Assembly: GCA_015062085.1 (NCBI GenBank)
Contig: SUVI01000131.1
Coordinates: forward strand, 1-11,480
Source of the DNA: Planctomycetaceae bacterium
GTDB taxonomy: Bacteria > Planctomycetota > Planctomycetia > Pirellulales > Thermoguttaceae
Reading direction: 5' to 3'
DNA: 11,480 nt
A program made the position numbers and the translations under genes. The notes beneath the pieces are model-generated. The model was given only the letters and a program-made list of their open reading frames with translations, was not told where the DNA came from and searched no databases. Of the stretch, positions 1-6,417 are shown in pieces (within the stretch, counting starts at the first letter, position 1; every line of letters begins with the position of its first letter).

Positions 1-270
1 AAGAAGCCGAATGCGTGGGGTCTTTACGACATGCACGGTAATGTGTGGGAGTGGTGCCAGGACTGGTATGATGAAGATTACTACACCGAGTCGCCAACGA
101 GCGACCCGACAGGCCCTAACAGCGGCTCGATCCGGGTCTACCGCGGGGGCGGCTGGTTCAGCTACGCCCAGGACTGTCGCTCCGCGATCCGGTACAGTTA
201 TTCGCCGGACGATCGGAACAGCAACCTTGGCTTCCGCCCAGTTTTGGCCAGTCCAGTCCCGGAGGAATAG
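1..270 (+). CDS. FGE/SUMF1-family protein, C-terminal fragment (5' end outside window)
   Basis: Only the last 89 residues are present; the frame is open from base 1 and ends at TAG 268-270. The fragment carries the C-terminal hallmark of the formylglycine-generating-enzyme (FGE-sulfatase/SUMF1) fold: '[16 protein letters not shown]' at fragment residues 7-22, then 'RGGGW' at 48-52 and 'SNLGFRPVL' at 74-82. In true sulfatase-activating FGE two cysteines follow the RGG motif. Here the first position is Ser (about residue 54) and only the second is Cys (residue 59), so classical sulfatase maturation is unlikely. Family members of this type occur as secreted or kinase-fused domains of varied role. 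The N-terminal part, and so any signal peptide or fused domain, cannot be seen. The family call is firm; the function is unknown. Confidence 0.88.
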   Translation, partial: KKPNAWGLYDMHGNVWEWCQDWYDEDYYTESPTSDPTGPNSGSIRVYRGGGWFSYAQDCRSAIRYSYSPDDRNSNLGFRPVLASPVPEE

Positions 271-297
271 AGCGTAGCGCCGTACAGCGCGGAGCGA

Positions 298-358
298 GGC
301 GGCTTCGCCGCCAAACAAGTCCAGCAGAATGTCCTCGGGGTCCGGGGCAGCGCCCCGG
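298..358. repeat. Paired GC-rich hairpins, REP-like element
   Basis: Two compact palindromes lie 29 nt apart just after a stop codon. The first is GGCGGC-TTC-GCCGCC (298-312), the second CCGGGGC-AGC-GCCCCGG (342-358). GC content is much higher than in the AT-rich sequence that follows at 359-420. The position behind a gene and the short-loop GC stems resemble repetitive extragenic palindromes. Whether the element recurs in the genome cannot be seen from one window, so 'repeat' is an inference. Confidence 0.4.
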
Positions 359-418
359 AAAATTTTACACAAAAATCGAAGTTTTACTTTCATTGCAAAG
401 GATGTTTTGATCTGGAGT

Positions 419-458
419 GCGGCAATCCAGTCACTTTAGTGACCTTTGCCGCTTTTTT
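419..458 (+). terminator. Rho-independent terminator-like hairpin upstream of queC
   Basis: GCGGCAA (419-425) pairs perfectly with TTGCCGC (446-452), an inner stem GTCAC/GTGAC (430-434 with 439-443) stacks inside it, and six T residues follow at 453-458. This is a textbook intrinsic terminator form. It lies 149 nt after the FGE-like stop and about 100 nt before the queC start. It may end the upstream transcript, or act as an attenuator in a queC leader. A weak promoter-like pair (TTTACT 383-388, TTTGAT 406-411, 17-nt spacer) would start RNA right at the hairpin, which leaves the second option open. Confidence 0.7.
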
Positions 459-560
459 GATCGGCGATACCGCACGCAGCATAACGCTCCCTTGCGTGTG
501 AAGTGGAAAATTTCCTCAAAACCAGATATTTCGTTTCCTATTCCTTTTTTGGAGAATTTC

Positions 561-1262
561 ATGAAAGCTATCGTTCTTCTTTCCGGCGGTCTGGATTCCA
601 GCACCACTGCCGCGATCGCGAAATCGGAAGGTTTCGACGAACTGTATGCCCTGACGGTCAATTACGGTCAGCGGCACCTTTTTGAACTGGAAGCTGCCCG
701 GCGAGTCGGTGAGGCTGTGGGCGTGAAACGGCATGAATTTCTGAATTTGGACCTTGCATGTTTCGGCGGAAGTGCTTTGACGGACCCGTCGATTGCAGTT
801 CCTCACGATCGAGAGATGGGTGCGACGCAGAACGAGATCCCCGACACGTACGTTCCGGCTCGGAATACGGTCATGCTTTCTCTTGCGCTTGCGTTTGCAG
901 AGACGGTGGGAGCGGAAGATATTTTTCTTGGGATCAACCATATCGACTACAGCGGGTACCCGGATTGCCGTCCGGAATTTCTTGAGGCGTTTGAGACGAT
1001 GGCGAATCTGGCGACGAAGGCGAGTGTGGAAGGTCGGCTGAAGATGAAATTTCACGCGCCGCTGCTTTACCTTTCGAAAGCGCAGATCGTGCAGCGCGGG
1101 ATGGAGCTGGGGGTGGATTACTCGCTGACGCACACGTGCTACGATCCGGCTGAAGACGGCACGAGCTGCGGGAGATGCGACGCGTGCCGACTGCGTCTGG
1201 AAGGTTTCCGTCAGGCTGGCTTTACGGATCCTGTTCCGTACCAAAATACGCAGGGAAAATAG
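561..1262 (+). CDS. queC: 7-cyano-7-deazaguanine (preQ0) synthase QueC
   Basis: QueC converts 7-carboxy-7-deazaguanine to preQ0 using ATP and ammonia, a step in queuosine tRNA modification (cytoplasmic). The 233-residue product has the expected family length. It begins '[14 protein letters not shown]', where SGGLDSS (residues 8-14) is the PP-loop ATP-pyrophosphatase motif. The C-terminus carries the zinc-binding cysteines Cys193, Cys203, Cys206 and Cys209 (CGRCDAC pattern). ATG 561 is chosen because family homology starts exactly there and GGAG lies at 551-554, 6 nt upstream. The open frame extends back to 417 but that part has no resemblance to QueC. No other queuosine gene is in the window. 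The gene converges with the tolC-like gene; the gap is 78 bp. Confidence 0.96.
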   Translation: MKAIVLLSGGLDSSTTAAIAKSEGFDELYALTVNYGQRHLFELEAARRVGEAVGVKRHEFLNLDLACFGGSALTDPSIAVPHDREMGATQNEIPDTYVPARNTVMLSLALAFAETVGAEDIFLGINHIDYSGYPDCRPEFLEAFETMANLATKASVEGRLKMKFHAPLLYLSKAQIVQRGMELGVDYSLTHTCYDPAEDGTSCGRCDACRLRLEGFRQAGFTDPVPYQNTQGK

Positions 1263-1295
1263 GGAGTTCCGACACGAAATACGCTTAAAGACGGA

Positions 1296-1331
1296 TTCGC
1301 GTCAGTGCGCAATTTCGCGTCAGTGCGCAAT
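1296..1331. repeat. Perfect 18-bp tandem duplication
   Basis: The 18-mer TTCGCGTCAGTGCGCAAT occurs twice with no gap (1296-1313 and 1314-1331), in the short space between the convergent ends of queC and the tolC-like gene. Each unit contains a quasi-palindromic core (GCG TCAGT GCGC). There is no T-run, so it is not an obvious intrinsic terminator. Confidence 0.85.
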
Positions 1332-1340
1332 ACTGTGCGG

Positions 1341-2876
1341 CTAGAGGATCCCGACGGCGCGTTTCAGCTGGTAGTGGGCGAGGAACGCGTCGCAGAGAGC
1401 CGAGTATTGGTTTATGTCGGCCTGTGTTTTTAGAGTGACGGCCTGCAGATAGTCAGTGTGGGGCGCGACTCCGCGCAGGAACTGACTTCGGACGATCTCC
1501 AGATTGCGTTTTGCCTGGTCTACTGATTTTTTTGCGACCTTCAGTCTTTGGCGTGTTTCCTGTTCCTGCAGCCAGTACTGTCGGACTTGCAGTTCGATCC
1601 CGGACCGCGCGTCGTCTCTCATGCGGTTCACCGCGGCAGTCTGATGGTCGGCAGCCCGTTGTTTTGCCCGGCTCACACCGCCGTCGAACGGAGTCCAGAC
1701 CATACAGACCGCGGCGGAGGCGTAATTGTTTTCGGCAAGAGCTTCATTTTCCAAGTATGTGTACCCGCCGGCGAATGTCATGGACGGAAGCCGCTCGGAG
1801 CGGAATTCTGCTTTCTTTGCCTGTGATTCCGCGGCCTGTGCTGCGAGTTCACGGAGTTCCGGCCGATTTTCCATGGCCATCGCGGTCAAATTTTCGAGTG
1901 CTCCGGAACTCGGCGGCAGTTCGAGGGATTCGAGGTGGACTTCCGATGCAAGCGGACGTGCAAGATACCGATTGTACGCGGATTTGGCAAGATCGAGTGC
2001 CTGATCCGCCTGAAGTATCTGCAGGTCGATCTCTGCTTTTGAGACCTGTGCGGCCAGAAGAATGTTTTCCGTGACGATTCCCTGCTGCAGGAGTTTTTCT
2101 GTATTCTGAACATGAACTTCCAGCTCTTTCTGCGTCTCCTGAAGGATCTTTACGATCTGATTCATGCGCAGGACCAAGATGTAATTTTCTGCAACGTCCA
2201 TTTTCAGATCCAGCAAGTCCCTGCGCTCTCCCTGTCTGGCAGCTTCCGCGCGGGCGTCCGCCTGCTGGATGAGGCTCGTGATCTTTCCGCCGGTAAATAT
2301 CGGCAGGATGGCTTGGGTGGTGGAAACGAGCGTGTCTTGATCTATGATCGGTGCGGAATAGGAGGTCGGAAGCGTACTGAGGGCTTGTCCCAGTCCCGGA
2401 TTTGCCTGTGCGATCCCATTGAGCGACTGCCCGAAATTAACGTTGACGCTCGGTTCTGACGAAAGGACGGCGTAGGCTGTCGCGTTGGTGATCCGCGGAA
2501 GGCGGGCATTGCGTGCGGCATCCGTTCCTGCGGCTGCGGCTGCGGTCATTTGCTGACTCGCTTTGAGCTGGTCGTTTTCCCGGATCGCGATCACCCACGC
2601 GTCTTCAAGCGTTTCGGAATAGACCGGGAATGCGCTCATGAGCGTCAGTAAGGAGGCGCCCAGGAGACGCGGAAACCATTTTCCAGGTCTGCGGATGCGT
2701 GAGTGTGCGGCAGAGTGCCTCTGTTTGAGCATCGGAAGTTCGCCTGTGTGTATGTGCTCGGTCTGAGCTGACCAGGCGGAGAGCGTAAATGATCCAGTTT
2801 CCGGGAAGATCTGCACTTTTGCGTAAAGCGGGGCCGGCTGCTGTGAGTAAATTTTTGACTGAAAATTTCCGTTCAT
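1341..2876 (-). CDS. TolC-family outer-membrane efflux protein
   Basis: This is a trimeric outer-membrane channel of the TolC/OEP type, expected to work with an inner-membrane pump and a periplasmic adaptor encoded elsewhere. Both OEP half-repeats are visible: the first with 'TTQAILPIFTGGKITSLIQQ' (about residues 186-205), followed by a long helical, Gln/Glu/Leu-rich stretch, and the second with 'MTFAGGYTYLENEAL' and 'VWTPFDGGVSRAKQRAAD' (about 366-410). A basic then hydrophobic segment (LLGASLLTLMSAFPVYS, about 71-87) looks like a signal peptide. The start is uncertain. ATG 2876 has GAGAGG 4 nt upstream, but places the signal core about 70 residues in. ATG 2732, with only a weak AGGCG, gives a normal 38-residue signal peptide and a 463-residue protein. 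It is transcribed divergently from hflX. Confidence 0.9.
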   Translation of the reverse strand: MNGNFQSKIYSQQPAPLYAKVQIFPETGSFTLSAWSAQTEHIHTGELPMLKQRHSAAHSRIRRPGKWFPRLLGASLLTLMSAFPVYSETLEDAWVIAIRENDQLKASQQMTAAAAAGTDAARNARLPRITNATAYAVLSSEPSVNVNFGQSLNGIAQANPGLGQALSTLPTSYSAPIIDQDTLVSTTQAILPIFTGGKITSLIQQADARAEAARQGERRDLLDLKMDVAENYILVLRMNQIVKILQETQKELEVHVQNTEKLLQQGIVTENILLAAQVSKAEIDLQILQADQALDLAKSAYNRYLARPLASEVHLESLELPPSSGALENLTAMAMENRPELRELAAQAAESQAKKAEFRSERLPSMTFAGGYTYLENEALAENNYASAAVCMVWTPFDGGVSRAKQRAADHQTAAVNRMRDDARSGIELQVRQYWLQEQETRQRLKVAKKSVDQAKRNLEIVRSQFLRGVAPHTDYLQAVTLKTQADINQYSALCDAFLAHYQLKRAVGIL

Positions 2877-3131
2877 TTTTCCTCTCAAATTTTTGGTTAT
2901 CAGCGAGTCTCTTCCGGGGGCAGGCTGGGGACTTTAATTTCTGCACAGAGACCGCGATAATCGTATCGACTGTTAGATCCGTTAGTATGAGAAAAAACGG
3001 AAGAACTGGAATATCTTTCCTATTTTTCCTGTTTTTTCGAGTCGTGCAGCAGAAGAGCTTTTTTTAAACCGCGCGTCGTCACAAGAATTGGAAAATTTTG
3101 TGAAAATTTTCGTAAAAGATGAAATTGGGAC

Positions 3132-3159
3132 TTGAAAAAGTATGGTTCTTTGGTAAAAT
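3132..3159 (+). promoter_or_regulatory. Sigma70-type promoter of hflX
   Basis: TTGAAA (3132-3137, 5 of 6 consensus) and TAAAAT (3154-3159, 5 of 6) are separated by 16 nt. Transcription would begin near 3166, giving a 5' leader of about 60 nt before hflX. The adjacent GAAAATTTT units upstream could serve as an UP-like AT-rich element. Confidence 0.6.
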
Positions 3160-3182
3160 AGAAAAGCGAAATTTTGTTTTTG

Positions 3183-3210
3183 GCTCGCATGAAAATATTT
3201 TTCAGCGGGC
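3183..3210 (+). promoter_or_regulatory. Leader hairpin immediately upstream of hflX
   Basis: GCTCGC (3183-3188) pairs with GCGGGC (3205-3210, one G-U), and after a bulged A, TGAAAA pairs with TTTTCA around a 3-nt loop. The hairpin ends 15 nt before the start codon, inside the predicted transcript. The hflX start has only a weak, close AGG as Shine-Dalgarno, so the hairpin may affect translation. That role is an inference. Confidence 0.4.
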
Positions 3211-3225
3211 ATATCCTTTTAGGCA

Positions 3226-4608
3226 ATGCGCCTTAGAACTTCCATGGAAGAAAGAAACTCCGGCACCATCCTGAATGAAAAGTCTTTTCTCGTGACCGTC
3301 CTTCTGCCACAGCGTCCGACGGGCGGCGTGAATATTTTGGGCGAAACGGGCGAAGAGCCGCTTGATGAGCTTCGCGGACTTGCCGAGGCTGCCGGGACGG
3401 TCGTCGTGGGTGAGATGGTCCAGCGCCGTTCTGCGATCGAGCCGTCAACATACATCGGGAGCGGAAAGGTGCTTGAGCTGAAGGGGATGCTTGAGAAGAC
3501 GGAAGCCGATGTCGTGATCTTCGACAATGACTTGGCTCCGGGACAGACCCGCAATCTGGAAAAGGAGCTGAACGTGAAGGTCCTTGACCGGACGGAGCTG
3601 ATCCTCGACATTTTTGCGTCTCGGGCGCAGACGAAAGAGGCGCGTCTTGCGGTAGAGCTTGCGCAGCTGGAGTATTCCCTGCCGCGTTTAAAGCGGATGT
3701 GGACGCACCTTTCGCGTCAGAAGAAAGGCGTTGGGCTTCGCGGACCGGGCGAGACGCAGTTGGAAACAGACCGGCGTTTGGCACAGAAGCGCATTGCGGA
3801 TCTGAAAGCAGAGCTGACGGTCGTTCAGCAGCGTAAGGAGCGTGAGGTAAAATCGCGGAGTCAGACGAGGACCGTGTCGCTCGTTGGATACACGAATGCG
3901 GGAAAGAGTACACTTCTGAATGCGCTGACTGGTTCGGACGTTTACGTGAAGGATCAGCTTTTTGCGACGCTCGACACACGCACGCGCCGCTGGACGCTTC
4001 CCGGCTGGGGACCGATCCTGCTGAGCGACACCGTGGGATTCGTGAGGAATCTGCCGCACCATTTGGTCGCGAGTTTTCGGGCGACTTTGGAAGAGGCTCG
4101 GTGTGCAGATCTGCTTTTGCACGTGGCGGACGGAAGCAATCCGATGGTCATGTTTCAGATCCAGGCTGCGTACGAGGTCTTGGAGCATCTGGGGATCGAG
4201 GAAAAAGATACGATCCTGGTCATCAACAAGATCGATGCTTTCAAGAGCATGGATGAGAACGGCGAACTGCCGACACAGTATAATCTGCAGGCGCTCCTTA
4301 ACCGCTATCCCAACGCTATGGGGATCAGTGCTCGAACGGGAGAGGGATTACCGGAGTTGGCGCAGGCGGTCAGCGACATGCTAAGTCGGCATTTTCCCAC
4401 GGTCGAGGTCGAAATGTCCATCACGAATGGGAAACTCGCGGCGTATTTGGCGAATCACGGGGAAGTTTTCTCCCGTCAGTACCGCGACGACGGTTCCCTC
4501 GTCATTCGGTGCCGGATCGCTGGATCATTTCTTGGAAAGATCCGGAATGAGGAAATGAAAATGACGCTCATCGACGGCGAACTGCCTGTGTTTGAGGAAG
4601 AGTTTTGA
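3226..4608 (+). CDS. hflX: GTPase HflX, ribosome-splitting factor
   Basis: HflX binds the 50S subunit and dissociates stalled or stress-damaged ribosomes. The 460-residue product shows the whole family architecture: the N-terminal HflX domain with 'YIGSGKV' (76-82) and 'FDNDLAPGQTRNLE' (99-112), the helical linker with 'GVGLRGPGETQLETDRR' (168-184), and the G domain with G1 GYTNAGKS (221-228), the FATLDTRTR switch (246-254), G3 DTVG (268-271), G4 NKID (334-337) and G5 SAR (368-370). ATG 3226 is the first possible start because an in-frame TAG lies at 3220-3222. Its Shine-Dalgarno is weak (AGG only 2 nt upstream), and ATG 3244 is a possible alternative. No clear terminator follows within the 119-nt gap to the larA-like gene, so read-through is possible. 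Confidence 0.96.
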   Translation: MRLRTSMEERNSGTILNEKSFLVTVLLPQRPTGGVNILGETGEEPLDELRGLAEAAGTVVVGEMVQRRSAIEPSTYIGSGKVLELKGMLEKTEADVVIFDNDLAPGQTRNLEKELNVKVLDRTELILDIFASRAQTKEARLAVELAQLEYSLPRLKRMWTHLSRQKKGVGLRGPGETQLETDRRLAQKRIADLKAELTVVQQRKEREVKSRSQTRTVSLVGYTNAGKSTLLNALTGSDVYVKDQLFATLDTRTRRWTLPGWGPILLSDTVGFVRNLPHHLVASFRATLEEARCADLLLHVADGSNPMVMFQIQAAYEVLEHLGIEEKDTILVINKIDAFKSMDENGELPTQYNLQALLNRYPNAMGISARTGEGLPELAQAVSDMLSRHFPTVEVEMSITNGKLAAYLANHGEVFSRQYRDDGSLVIRCRIAGSFLGKIRNEEMKMTLIDGELPVFEEEF

Positions 4609-4727
4609 GCCTGAAATGCAGGGAAGCAGGATCGCCTGAGTGTCTCACCGACGGCATGGTATTGAACGTAAATTTTGTTGAATTTATCCAAATTTAAGTA
4701 AATTTCAGAAAAGTAAAGGAATGAAAC

Positions 4728-6011
4728 ATGACCTGGTTTTCTGCTGAAGGCCGTTTGACTCGTGAAAATATCGTGGAACTCGTTTACCGTGCCGCAGAGG
4801 AAGCACGCCGGCAGATCTGTCGGGATCCCAAACGGGTCCTTCTTCTCCCGCCGGACATTACGAGAGCGCACAGCGGCGCGGGCTGGATCACGGAGGAGTT
4901 TTACAAGATCTTTTCTCAGACGGCGGAAGTTCACGTCATTCCGACGCTCGGACAGCACGTTCCGCACACGGATGAACAGAACCGCTGGATGTTCGGTTCT
5001 ATCCCGCTTGACCGGATCCATGTGCACGACTGGCGGAATGGTTCCCGGACGATCGGGGAAGTTTCTGTGGATTTCGTGAAGGAAGCCACCGCAGGAAAAG
5101 TGGACTGGGCGATCCCGGTCTCGCTCGATAATTTCCTGCTTGACGGAGAGTGGGATCTCATCATCAACGTGGGGCACGTCGTTCCGCACGAAGTCCTTGG
5201 TTTTGCGAATCATAACAAAAACTACTTCATCGGACTCGGCGGCAAACCGATGATCTGCGCTTCGCACATGGCGGCGGCGTGCTGCGGGATTGAAAACAAT
5301 CTGGGGACGCTGATCTCTCCGCTGCGTGCGTGCTATAATAAAGCGGAGGATGATTTCCTCGGCAATTTCCCCGATATGTATTTCGAGGTCGTGATGGCGT
5401 ACGACGAGAACGGCGAGCTGGGCCATACGGGAGTCTACGTTGGAAACGATCTGGAGACGTACCTTGATGCTGCAAAAGCCTCGCGCGAACAGAACATTAC
5501 GGTCGTTCCGCCGCTCAAGAAAGTCGTAGCAGTCATGCAGGGAGATGAATTTTACAGCACGTGGGTCGCGAATAAAGCGGTCTATCGTACGCGTAAGGCA
5601 ATGGCTGATGACGGTGAGCTGATCATTCTTGCGCCGGGACTGAAACGTTTTGGCGAGCAGGAAGACGTGGATATCCTCATCCGCAAATACGGTTACTCCG
5701 GTACGGAAAATATCCTGAAACTCTGGAAGACGGAACCGATGCTTCAGGATCTCACTCACGGGACCGCACACTTGATCCATGGATCGAGCGAAGGGCGTTT
5801 TCGCATTACGTATGCACCGGGGCATTTGACGAGGGAAGAGATCGAAAGCGTCTGTTTCGGATATGCAGATCTGAATGAGATGCTGGCGCTCTATGATCCT
5901 GCGAAGATGAAGAATGGTTTCAATACCATGCCAAATGGCGAAGAAGTCTACTATATCAGTACGCCGTCCGCCGGGCTTTGGACGACGGCTGAGAAGTTGA
6001 ATCAGGACTGA
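4728..6011 (+). CDS. LarA-family (DUF2088) nickel-pincer racemase/epimerase-like protein
   Basis: LarA enzymes racemise or epimerise 2-hydroxy acids with a Ni-pincer nucleotide (NPN) cofactor. The 427-residue protein has the family marks: 'PPDITRAHS' (41-49, matching the D-x-T-R motif), 'LGQHVPHTDE' (74-83), 'GHVVPH' (149-154) and 'LIILAPG' (298-304). His154, Lys164 and His180 have the same 10- and 16-residue spacing as His174, Lys184 and His200 of Lactobacillus LarA. This suggests that the cofactor-anchoring lysine and nickel-ligand histidine are kept, although the local sequence (NHNKN) differs from the usual SGGRK. AGGA at 4717-4720 lies 7 nt before ATG 4728. The cofactor genes larB, larC and larE are not here. 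The substrate is unknown; lactate itself is not assured. The gene may be transcribed with hflX, and a strong hairpin follows. Confidence 0.85.
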   Translation: MTWFSAEGRLTRENIVELVYRAAEEARRQICRDPKRVLLLPPDITRAHSGAGWITEEFYKIFSQTAEVHVIPTLGQHVPHTDEQNRWMFGSIPLDRIHVHDWRNGSRTIGEVSVDFVKEATAGKVDWAIPVSLDNFLLDGEWDLIINVGHVVPHEVLGFANHNKNYFIGLGGKPMICASHMAAACCGIENNLGTLISPLRACYNKAEDDFLGNFPDMYFEVVMAYDENGELGHTGVYVGNDLETYLDAAKASREQNITVVPPLKKVVAVMQGDEFYSTWVANKAVYRTRKAMADDGELIILAPGLKRFGEQEDVDILIRKYGYSGTENILKLWKTEPMLQDLTHGTAHLIHGSSEGRFRITYAPGHLTREEIESVCFGYADLNEMLALYDPAKMKNGFNTMPNGEEVYYISTPSAGLWTTAEKLNQD

Positions 6012-6039
6012 AGTTAGGTGGTCATTTTCCCCAAGTACA

Positions 6040-6095
6040 GTTTACCGGTCATTCTGGAATAAACTGGAATGATCGGTAAACCGTTAAAGTTTTTT
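6040..6095 (+). terminator. Strong terminator hairpin after the larA-like gene
   Basis: GTTTACCGGTCATTC (6040-6054) pairs with GAATGATCGGTAAAC (6067-6081) over 15 positions with a single G-T wobble and a 12-nt loop. Six T residues follow at 6090-6095, 8 nt after the stem. It begins 28 nt after the larA-like stop and likely ends that transcript. The T-run is a little farther from the stem than usual. Confidence 0.7.
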
Positions 6096-6164
6096 CAGAC
6101 CGTACGTTCTGTGAAATTCCTCTTTTTTCGGTGACTCTTGCGGAACGTAATTTTCTTCTGAACC

Positions 6165-6220
6165 ATTCATTCGTTTTCATGCGTATATTGCTTATGTTCG
6201 TTTTACGAATGAATTTTTTT
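6165..6220 (+). terminator. Second terminator-like stem-loop in the same gap
   Basis: ATTCATTCGT (6165-6174) and ACGAATGAAT (6205-6214) form a perfect 10-bp stem, followed directly by T's to 6220. The stem is AT-rich and the loop is 30 nt, so it is weaker than a typical intrinsic terminator. It could be a backup terminator, the end of a small RNA, or a DNA-level inverted repeat. Confidence 0.35.
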
Positions 6221-6365
6221 GGGGGCAGCGGCGTTTGAACTGTAATTTCATTTTAGTTGATTTTAATGAAATACGATGAATCAAAGATACGGTCGACTTT
6301 TTGGTGAATGTTTGACCGAAGAATGCAGCCTTAGGGTAATGACGGCTGATGCAATTTTCCGTTTT

Positions 6366-6392
6366 TTGACGAAAAGGGAATTTTGGTAAAAA
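6366..6392 (+). promoter_or_regulatory. Possible promoter of the LRR/PanB-like/kinase set
   Basis: TTGACG (6366-6371, 5 of 6 consensus) and TAAAAA (6387-6392, 4 of 6) are 15 nt apart, which is short. The -10 region shares the 10-mer TTTGGTAAAA with the hflX promoter. RNA would start about 20 nt before ATG 6418, close to its AGAGG Shine-Dalgarno. Confidence 0.3.
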
Positions 6393-6417
6393 GATTGGTT
6401 TTTTCCAGAGGTCAGAA

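Larger units (their letters stand above)
271..560. other. Gene-free stretch between the FGE-like gene and queC
   Basis: No convincing gene is present in these 290 bases. They hold two GC-rich hairpins (298-312 and 342-358), a terminator-like structure (419-458), and a further stem of 8 bp including one G-U pair (471-478 with 493-500). An open frame runs upstream of queC from 417 in the same frame, but its sequence overlaps the terminator hairpin and has no family resemblance, so it is not treated as coding. Confidence 0.6.
2877..3225. other. AT-rich divergent regulatory region between tolC-like and hflX
   Basis: No gene is supported in these 349 bases. They must hold the minus-strand tolC-like promoter, which I could not assign, and the plus-strand hflX promoter (3132-3159). 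Other structure: an inverted repeat GAAAAAACGGAA (2991-3002) against TTCC-T-GTTTTTTC (3026-3038), and two adjacent GAAAATTTT units (3091-3099 and 3102-3110), each with a palindromic AAAATTTT core. Short open frames here are low-complexity (Phe/Lys/Ser) and match nothing. Confidence 0.6.
6012..6417. other. 406-bp gene-free, hairpin-rich intergenic region
   Basis: No convincing gene. The sequence is AT-rich and holds a run of stem-loops: 6040-6081 (15 bp, terminator), 6103-6149 (TACGTTCTG with CGGAACGTA, one G-U), 6165-6214 (ATTCATTCGT with ACGAATGAAT, followed by T's), 6245-6272 (ATTTCATT with AATGAAAT), 6290-6318 (CGGTC with GACCG) and 6326-6348 (CAGCC with GGCTG). The weaker ones may be chance in AT-rich DNA. 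A possible promoter for the next gene sits at 6366-6392. Confidence 0.55.

Noticed and set aside
417..560. In-frame N-terminal extension of queC
   Set aside because: It would translate the terminator hairpin and has no QueC homology; ATG 561 has a proper Shine-Dalgarno and the exact family start.
461..560. preQ1-type riboswitch before queC
   Set aside because: The short preQ1-I pattern (C-rich loop with an A-rich tail) is not present and I could not fit the other classes by eye; only an open question is kept in the findings.
516..1244. Open frame of 242 codons on the minus strand
   Set aside because: It is antisense to queC, highly basic, and has no domain or ribosome binding site.
1296..1331. 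CRISPR-like repeat
   Set aside because: There are only two directly abutting 18-bp units with no spacers.
3233..3979. Open frame of 248 codons on the minus strand
   Set aside because: It is antisense to hflX, with a Ser/Pro/Arg-rich composition typical of shadow frames.
4476..5825. Long open frame (449 codons) on the minus strand
   Set aside because: It is antisense to hflX and the larA-like gene. The translation is rich in Arg/His/Val without domains, and the plus-strand genes have clear family motifs and Shine-Dalgarno sites. It follows from the codon bias of the sense genes.
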